From: Colocasia esculenta | Taxonomy: Eukaryota; Streptophyta; Magnoliopsida; Alismatales; Araceae | Direction: 5' to 3' | Assembly: GCA_014218235.1 (NCBI GenBank) | Contig: CM024758.1 | Coordinates: 71,434,206 to 71,498,205 of the forward strand | Length of the DNA: 64,000 bases | Part shown: positions 56,679 to 64,000 of the stretch, piece by piece | Layout: each line of letters begins with the position of its first letter | Numbering within the stretch: position 1 is the first letter of the stretch | Made by a program: the position numbers and the translations under genes | The notes under the pieces: generated by a model | The model's database searches: none | Seen by the model: only the letters and a program-made list of their open reading frames with translations | Told to the model about the DNA's origin: nothing

Positions 56679-58562
56679 CTAGTGAAGCAATGACCTCTTC
56701 CTGCTGAGAGCATCCTCCACGAAATTCGCCTTCCCTGGATGATACTGAAGCTCAAAGTCATAGTCCTTAATAAATTCAATCCATCTCCTCTGCCGCAGGT
56801 TCAACTCCTTATGAGAGAAGAGATACCTCAGACTCTTGTGGTCAGTGAACACCTCGAACTGGACACCATAAAGATAGTGTCTCCAGATCTTCGGTGCATG
56901 AACCACTGCCGCAAGCTCCAAATCATGGGTCAGATAGTTACGCTCATGCTCCTTTAACTGGCGAGAAGCATATGCAACTACCCTACCATGCTGCATCAAC
57001 ACACAGCCAAGACTAATCTGAGAAGCATCCGAGTAGATAGCAAAACCCTCTGTACCACTAGGCAAGATCAACATAGGTGCAGATGTAAGCTTCCTCGTCA
57101 AAAACTGAAAGCTACTCTCGCAATCCTCAGACCACACAAACTTCACACCCTTCCTGGTTAGCTTAGTCAAAGGTGCGGCGATAGATGCAAAACCTTCAAT
57201 GAATCGCCTGTAATAGCCCACTAAACCAAGGAAACTCCGAATCTCCGATGGGGTCCTTGGCATCTCCCAATCTAACACTGCCAGGATCTTCACCGGATCG
57301 ACTGCAACTCTAGCGCCTGAGATAACAAGCCTAAGGAAATGAAACTCGCGCATCCAGAAATCACACTTGCTGAACTTGGCATACAGCTTGTGCTCTCGGA
57401 GAACCTCCAGAACAACCCTCAAATGCTCACGGTGTGTAGGCTCATCTGGAGAATAGACTAACACATCGTCAATGAACACCACTACAAAGCTATCTAAATA
57501 TAGTCTAAACACCCTGTTCATGAGATCCATGAACACTGCAGGGGTGTTGGTCAGGCCAAATAGAAGCACCAAAAACTCATAGTGCCCATAACGAGTCCTG
57601 AAAGCAGTCTTGGACACATCCTCACCCTTAATCCTCAACTGGTGATAGCCGGACCGCAGATCAATCTTAGAAAACACCGATGCATTCTGTAGCTGATCGA
57701 ACAAATCATCAATCTGCGGTAAGGGATATCTGTTCTTCACTGTCACCTAGTTGAGCTTCCTGTAATCAATGCACAACCTGAGAGAACCATCCTTCTTATT
57801 CACGAACAATACAAGTGCACCCCATGGTGACACACCAGGGCGAATAAATCCCTTATCCAACAAATCCTGCAGCTGCTTCCTCAACTCAGCTAACTCCATA
57901 GGTGCCATCCGATATGGAGCCTTAGAGATAGGAGAGGTGCCTGGAAGCAACTCTATAGTGAACTCCACCTCTCTAGGCAGTGGCAATCTAGACAAATCAT
58001 CAGGAAACACATCTGGAAACTCCTGCACTACCTCAATCTCCTCAAGGGTCGGTGACTGATCGGCCTTAGGGACTAAGACCACATTGGCAAGAAATGCATC
58101 ACACCCCTTGTTCACCATCCTCATCGGCTTCATGGTGGAGATCACAAACCTTTCCGCTAAGTTCCTTGGCAACGGATGTGAGAACTCATCCTCACCAGGA
58201 ATACGGAAAGTAATCTTCTTCCCTCTACAATCTACCAAGGCATAGTGCTCCACAAGCCAATCCAGACCTAGAATTGCATCATAGTCCTTCATCTTGAGCA
58301 AATAGAAACACCCAAATAAGCGTCGGTCCTCAATGCACACAGGTAAAGATGGAATGCACTTCCTAGTCGATATCGTACCTGCTGGTGTGTGCATAGACAA
58401 AGGGACCTCTAACTCCTCTACCTCTACTCCAGACTCTAATGCTAACTGCTTCGCAAACTGCTCAGAAATGAACAAGTGTGTGGCACCCATATCAAACAAT
58501 ATTCGAGCATGCACACCCATGACTAAGACCGTACCTTCAGTGACATTCTCAGCCTGCTCCAC
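56679..58562 (-). pseudogene. Element Y protease, reverse transcriptase and RNase H
   Basis: This is the best-preserved pol in the window: 627 codons interrupted only by TAG at 57747-57749 (a Gln is expected). Protease has ILFDMGATHLFIS (Met for the usual Thr beside the catalytic Asp) and DAILGLDWLVEH. RT has LCIDYRKLN, FSKIDLRSGYHQLRI, FGLTNTPAVF and the catalytic VVFIDDVLVYS, all intact. RNase H has AIYSDASQISLGCVLM, VFTDHKSLRYLF and FVEDALSRKRSLL. The start at 58562 is only the first Met of the open frame; in life it is part of a gag-pol polyprotein. Confidence 0.93.
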
Positions 58563-59318
58563 ATCCTCTCATGCTAGGCAAACACTTGAGCTTGGGCTTG
58601 AGGCCTTTCTGGTCTCTCTGTCACTGGTGCTGTTGCAGCTGCCGTTGCTGGTGTTGGCGCTCCACGCTAAACACCCTGCTGAAGTCTAGGTCAATCCTGG
58701 ATCTGGTGCTCGGTACTGCCACACTTGAGACACTTCCCTGCTAGCTTCCAACATTTGGTGCCACCGTGTGTCCTGCCACAGTGAGGACACGCCTTCTTGT
58801 CACTGGGCCTGAAGCTGGGGGACTGAGGTGCAACTGCCTGCTGACTAGTAGCCGCAACTGGATGCTGCGGTGACTCGTACACAACCTTCTTCATATCTTG
58901 CCTCTGGAAAGGTGGCGCAGACCTTTTTTCCACTGCCTTCTTCTCCTCCAGGTATTGGTCCATCTCACTCTCCTGCCTGCATGCTGCGCTGAGAGCCTCA
59001 TCCAAGGTGCGATAATCAAACGCCACGAGCCTTGATCTCAGTGATGGTTTGAGACCCATCACCAACTTCTTCGCTTTCCTGCGCTCATTAGCTACTATAT
59101 GTGGAGCATATTTGGTCAGTTCGGAAAACCTGGCCTCATACTCCAGAACCGTCATGGAGCCCTGCATGAGAGAAAGAAACTCCTGCTCCATCTTGTCCTA
59201 GATGTGCTCAGGGATGAACTTGGCCCGGAACAGCCTCTGAAACTTGGCCCAAGTCACCTCAATGGCACCGTCCTCGAACCTGGTGCGAAGTAAGGAGGCC
59301 CACCACATCGGCTCTCTC

Positions 59319-59395
59319 CTGCAAAGCACAACTCATAAGCACCAATCTAGACAAAACCTAAACTTAACACAAGTACATATATGTATTTTAAGTAC
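59319..59395 (-). other. Intron-like segment 2 in Y gag, 77 nt
   Basis: Minus strand: starts GTACTTAAAA, ends GTGCTTTGCAG. It interrupts the conserved gag domain between TYML and the WW motif, where gypsy gags normally run on without a gap. Confidence 0.6.
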
Positions 59396-59601
59396 CTATA
59401 GCATATAGGTGGCCAAGCTAACTTTGTCTTCCTTGGCACACCTGATGGCTAAGAAGATCTTCTCAACTTCCCTAATCCATCTCTCCACTAAGAGTGGCTG
59501 ACTCTCCCGCTTAAAGAAGGCAGAGCCATCCTCTTGAACCTCTCCATGATGGAAGGACCACCATGGCCATGCTCCTGGGGAGCTGGAGCTGGAGCCTGAG
59601 C

Positions 59602-59680
59602 CTGAGACAACAAGCAATATATAACAACATGACAATCATGCATTTAAATAAATAGGCTACTCCTATTTAACAATTCTAAC
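59602..59680 (-). other. Intron-like segment 1 in Y gag, 79 nt
   Basis: Minus strand: starts GTTAGAATTG, is T-rich, ends TTGTCTCAG. Joining the flanks keeps phase in the Gln/Ala-rich region. CAGGCTCAG occurs at both borders, so a small duplication could have accompanied its gain, although the region is itself repetitive. Confidence 0.55.
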
Positions 59681-60064
59681 CTGAGCCTGCAGCTGAGCCT
59701 GCAGTGCTGCCTGAGTATGCAATTGAGTCTGCATCGCCTGGACCAGGCCTTGCATGAACACACCATAGTCCACAGGCGGTGGTGGAGGAAGTACAGTAGG
59801 ACCCTGGGGTACTGGGGCCTACTCCTGACCCCTCTCCTCATGCCTCTGCTCGTCATCTCGAGCCTGAGCACCACGCCTACCATGGGTAGCCATAGCCTGA
59901 AAAAACAACATTTAACCTTAGTTAGAAACTAAGTTATTTAGTCCTAACCATTTTCTTAACTATCTTTCATTCATTATTAGTACTTTCTACATATATGAAC
60001 AATTCTATAAAGACTTTGCAATATTGTGAAGATGATGGTTTATTCATGCACAATCTCAACCTTA

Positions 60065-60077
60065 GGCTCTGATACCA
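60065..60077 (-). other. Element Y primer binding site
   Basis: On the minus strand TGGTATCAGAGCC, five bases after the 5' LTR, matches initiator tRNA-Met. Confidence 0.92.
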
Positions 60078-60082
60078 ATCTC

Positions 60083-62995
60083 TGTAATGACCCTCCTTAT
60101 ACCGGTATGATTATATCAATCCACGTCGGTACAAAGGGCGCCGTCACAGTGGGACATTTACCCAACACTATACAATAGGTTGAAACGTACATGAATAACA
60201 AAAGAGTACAACAGAAAATGAACATTCTAGTCTTATTTCATCGTCATCAGATAATTCCACAGTCTATATAGTCAAAAGTAAATAACAATGTCAACATTAT
60301 TATAAATCCAAATGAAATACGTCGCCCATCACATTGATTACATACTATGAAAAAGGTATAAAATATAGCAATCTCCACAGGTAGAGCTACTCCTCGCGCT
60401 CGGAGTCACTCCTCACTATGTCCTCCTCAAGTACAAGGACACCTGTTTCACCTGTATGCCAAAGCAAGTATGAGTCTTCTAAAAAGACCCAACAAGCAAC
60501 CTAAGGTACATTCTTACACATATCACATACACATGCTATCTTTTAAACAATAAGGAAAATACATGATTCATGCTTCATTTCAATTTAACAAATGTACATA
60601 AACAACCTACACAAGCTTTCTATACATGGCACTTACTTGATTCATGTTGTAAATCATAATTCATATTAATCATATTCTTAGAATAGGCAAATATCCATGA
60701 ATGATCTATAGCATACTTTCTCCACATAATATATAACATGATTCATAGTTCTAACTCTATTCATATCATTGCACAATTCTACAAATTTAGATCATGGAAA
60801 TATGTACAAGGTAAATAGCAAACCTAGCATGAGATCTAATCATTTTCACATGAATTCATAACACTTATTCACATAATTAGCTTGCTCTTTTAATATAAAA
60901 TTTACACATTCATATGGTATCATATCTCTTCACATGCTAACACATTCACATTACACTATCACATGCTCATTTTTCACATTTACTCAATTCACATATTCAC
61001 ACTTCACATATTCACATTTTTTACGCATAATTGCCATGACACATAGTGCGAACCACCATAAAGAAGGACACACATACACATAACACATACCCGTCACCTA
61101 GGAAACACAGTGACGAATCTTGGTTAACTGCGCAGAACCGGGAGAAGCCCTCTCCACCCTAACCAGTGGTACTTGTCCACTTCCAAGATTTCATCCTAGT
61201 GCCCATCAGATATCACACACATTGAGCCTTCCCATAGGGACTTTACTACAGTATGGCTCCATAGCCTTCAATGGTAGCAGTGTCATTCTCGGCACATATT
61301 ACACGTTATCACTTTATCACTTTCACTTATTTGTACAATTTATTCCTTTTCACATGCACTTTAAATAACATTCATTTTTCAGGTCGTAGAACTTAACCAT
61401 ACTATTTCACAATGATAATTAAATCATAACAAAGTTCTAATCATGCTGCTAGTCATTGAATTCCACATGATTAAAATTAAACATGCTTATCATGGTTAAT
61501 TGCTCTTGTTAAACTAATAACAGTACCTACTGTTGACAAAACATTATGAAACTTTTATCACAGGCTTCACACAGGGTATATATCACATAACTAAATTTTT
61601 AGATTTTTTGTAACAATAAAGTGAATTTTAATAATTTAAGCAGACTTCATGCTAATTTAGTAATTTATTCACTTAAACATGGTTCACAGCAAAACTGTCA
61701 TACCTAATAGTTCTAAAACTTGAAAACAGTAATCATATCATCTTGGAAAATTTCTGGATCCCTAACATGGAATGAAATTATTTATTTAGAATTAAACAGG
61801 GACAATTCATGCTTAACTCACCATAACAGGAATTATGATAAATAAAAACCCATGCACAGAATTTTGTCTGAACCTCATGATATGACCTACTGTCCATGGC
61901 CGACCAACCATAAAATTTACAGCATATTCAGACAACCATAAGTCCGAAATTCATAGCACGTAGATCAATTCTCATTTCTGAAAACCTAAAGAAGCAGGCG
62001 GTAAGGGGGTTGCTGCCAACATGGGTTAATGGCACACGATGTTGCCGCCAAGTCAGGGTCTTGATGGCAGCAAGCTTGCCGTCAAGTTCCTTTCATCAGA
62101 GAATATAGACTGAACGCAATAAACAAGGAGAATTGGAAGTTCCAGGACACGAAATAAATTCTGTAAAAATCCTGAGACCTAAGGGACATGTATAGGGATG
62201 TAATCCCTAGATTACTTGCCTGATAGAAAATCTACAAAGGTCAAATCTTGTCCAAGAAGCTCTCCTCAGCCAAGCTAAGAAGATGCACAAACCCCTCCTG
62301 AATCCGATCTTCCTGCCACTATAGGTTCATCTCCGGAGTCGTGAAAGCTTCCTCAATGCAAGGTGCACCTCCCAGTGGATGAAGATCGCCGAAGAGGCAC
62401 AGAATCGCTAGATCAAACTCGCCAAAGTTTAGGTTTTCTCACCAAAAACCCTAGGTTTTCCCAAAGCCAAAAGTCCTAACTCGGCCAAATCTGGGTGTTT
62501 TTATAGAGCTTAAGGGTCGGGGTACGCATTAGGTTAAGTTTCCTACCGTTAGAACTAGGTTTCCTAATCTAGAACCGCAAGAAACACAGCCGTTTCCAGA
62601 TCTGAAATCGCAGCAAAAATTGGGAAATAAACGACCACTTTGCTGCCGTTAGCATCCATCGATCTGGTCGTCAACATGAAGTCAACGGCACACTGGTTGC
62701 CGTCAACCTACCCTTAACGTCAAGGGATGTGGACGTTAACTGGGATTTCGGCAGATAACAAAAAACATCTATTATCATACATACACCATATAATTACATA
62801 TAATATGCACTGCATTATTTAAATACAATATACATAGAATTATTTAAAGACAATATATATAGAAATAAACATGTATATACATATGCACATAAGGAATTAA
62901 ATAAATATGATATTTATAACAATCATCATATGCATATAATTAAGCATAACAAGAACAAAATTTGAGTAATGAGAACAAAGTTCGAGGGCCTTACA
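60083..62995 (-). repeat. Element Y 5' LTR, 2913 bp
   Basis: Runs TGTAATGACCC to GGGCCTTACA. On the minus strand a CTATAAAAACACC box at about 62493-62505 lies roughly 490 bp from the LTR start, leaving about 2.4 kb of R-U5 as an unusually long leader. It is uninterrupted and so gives the intact form of the 3' LTR split by copia A. Confidence 0.93.
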
Positions 62996-64000
62996 CACAT
63001 TCACATAACACATACCCGTCACCTAGGCAATACAGTGACGAATCTTAGTAACTGCACAGAACTGGGAGAAGCCATCTCCACCCTAACCAGTGGTACTTTT
63101 CCACCTCCAAGATTTCATCCTGATGCCCACAGGATATCACATACATAATGAGTCTTCCCATAGGGACTTTTTTACAGTACGACTCCACAGCCTTCTATAG
63201 TAGTAGTGTCAATTTCGGCACATAATTCACTTAAACACATTCTCTTAATTTAGCACATGAATCACATCATTTTTATGTACACCATTTGGTCCATTCACAT
63301 GCATACTACTTAACACATAAACTTCAGTTCATAGAACTTAACACGATTGTTTCACAGTGTCAAATCATTCATAACAGTGCCTAAACATGCTGCATACTAC
63401 TGAAATTACATGCTCTTAATCAAACATGCTTAACACGGCTTAATTACCCTTTATAAGAACAAATAGTATCTACTGATGTCAAAACAATTCCAATTTTTAA
63501 CCACAAACTCTACGCATAGAATATAACATATGGCTAAATTTTTAGAATTTTTGCAATAGTAAAACTATTTTTAACATTTAATAAAATTTCATGCCATCTT
63601 AGTAAGATATTCCACTTAACATGATAGACAGTAGAACAGTCAGCTCTTATAGTTTTAAAACATGCAAACAGTAACCCTAAGTTCATGATAATTTTCTGAA
63701 ACAGTAACATGCATTAAAACTATTTATTCAGAATTAAATCCTGTCAAATTATGCATATCTCACATAACAGAAATTATTCTAAATAAAAGCATGATCAGAA
63801 ATTCAACAGAAAATCATGGGATGACCCTAAGACAGTACCTGAATATTCATGATTTTTACAGCATGATTAGGCATCCAGAAATTCAAAAATCCTAACACAG
63901 AGATCAAGACCACAATTCTGTAAAACCTGAAGAACATGGCGGTAAGGGTCTGGCCATCAAGGTGGGCTAACGACATAATTGATTGTCGTTAACATAGGAA
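62996..64000 (-). repeat. LTR X, second part, running off the window
   Basis: Starts with the second CACAT and continues LTR X from 30330, in the same relation as the unbroken LTR Y shows at 61062-61080. The first 299 bp also occur at 46679-46977. No coding signal is seen before the window end. Confidence 0.82.

Larger units (their letters stand above)
58690..59893 (-). pseudogene. Element Y gag with two intron-like gaps
   Basis: The ATG at 59893 opens MATHGRRGAQARDDEQRHEE; TAG at codon 25 (59819-59821) interrupts. After a Gln-rich end at 59681 the frame is lost until 59601 (AQAPAPAPQEHGHG), then LVERWIREVEKIFLAIRCAK (one base lost before it) to 59396, another gap, then WWASLLRTRFEDG, FLSLMQGSMTVLEYEARFSE and two zinc motifs (CPHCGRTHGGTKC; CLKCGSTEHQIQD, whose last Cys codon reads TGA). 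The two gaps have GT...AG borders. TAG at 59198 and a one-base loss near 59310 also break it. Confidence 0.85.
30331..62995 (-). mobile_element. Element Y: Ty3/gypsy chromovirus on the minus strand, interrupted by two copia elements
   Basis: Both ends are LTRs of one family (3' LTR at the low end, 5' LTR 60083-62995), flanked by CACAT at 30326-30330 and 62996-63000, so it inserted into LTR X. Without the copia elements it has about 5.2 kb of internal DNA with gag, protease, RT/RNase H and integrase. Copia A splits its 3' LTR and copia B its integrase. A 299-bp segment of LTR X lies abnormally inside it at 46679-46977. Confidence 0.9.

Overview
This is nuclear DNA of a seed plant, almost certainly from heterochromatin. 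I found no intact host gene, rRNA, tRNA or CRISPR array. Everything recognisable is transposable element. The evidence is a CACTA DNA transposon with introns and a DUF4216/DUF4218-type transposase, Ty3/gypsy chromovirus pol genes primed by initiator tRNA-Met, and SIRE/Maximus-type Ty1/copia elements. The species cannot be fixed from the sequence.

Layout. (1) 98-18201 is one CACTA (En/Spm) element with a 12-bp terminal inverted repeat and a GTT target duplication. It holds a GC-rich tandem block behind its left end, palindromic GAATTC minisatellites, a broken tnp2 transposase gene, a tnpA-like gene, and an accessory right half with scrambled copia pieces, one exon of a plasma-membrane-type Ca2+-ATPase, unidentified exon-like segments and a second decayed tnpA-like copy. 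(2) 18550-18811 and 28446-29474 are two parts of an old gypsy element (RE-A), split by a 9.6-kb Tekay-like chromovirus (RE-B, 18812-28445) whose frame is broken by many TAG codons. (3) RE-A's reverse transcriptase is cut at 29475 by a gypsy LTR (X). LTR X is split by a related minus-strand chromovirus (Y, 30331-62995, target duplication CACAT). Y is itself split twice: its 3' LTR holds copia A (30995-44413, minus, target duplication GATTC), and its integrase holds copia B (47432-55664, plus, target duplication TGTCT). Copia A's gag holds a solo LTR of a third copia family (C, 40341-42010, target duplication TTTTC).

Inferred order of events: RE-A; then RE-B and X into RE-A independently; Y into X; copia A and copia B into Y; LTR C into copia A. 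Target duplications support every step, although RE-B's differs at one base and X's second end lies outside the window.

How parts work together: tnp2 and tnpA-like products would act on the CACTA ends and their AACCGTCG-type subterminal repeats. In the retroelements gag, protease, reverse transcriptase/RNase H and integrase would make and insert new copies, but every pol here is broken and copia B has essentially no pol.

Most unusual observations: four copies, in two copia families, of a roughly 94-107-nt element downstream of pol (or its remnant) that can fold into a multi-arm structure with compensatory base changes; an array of covarying 14-nt hairpins in the copia B leader; TCGA-core palindrome arrays upstream of the TATA boxes of three copia LTR families, and again upstream of the copia A envelope-like ORF; two short intron-like segments in a gypsy gag; and a 299-bp duplicated LTR segment inside element Y.
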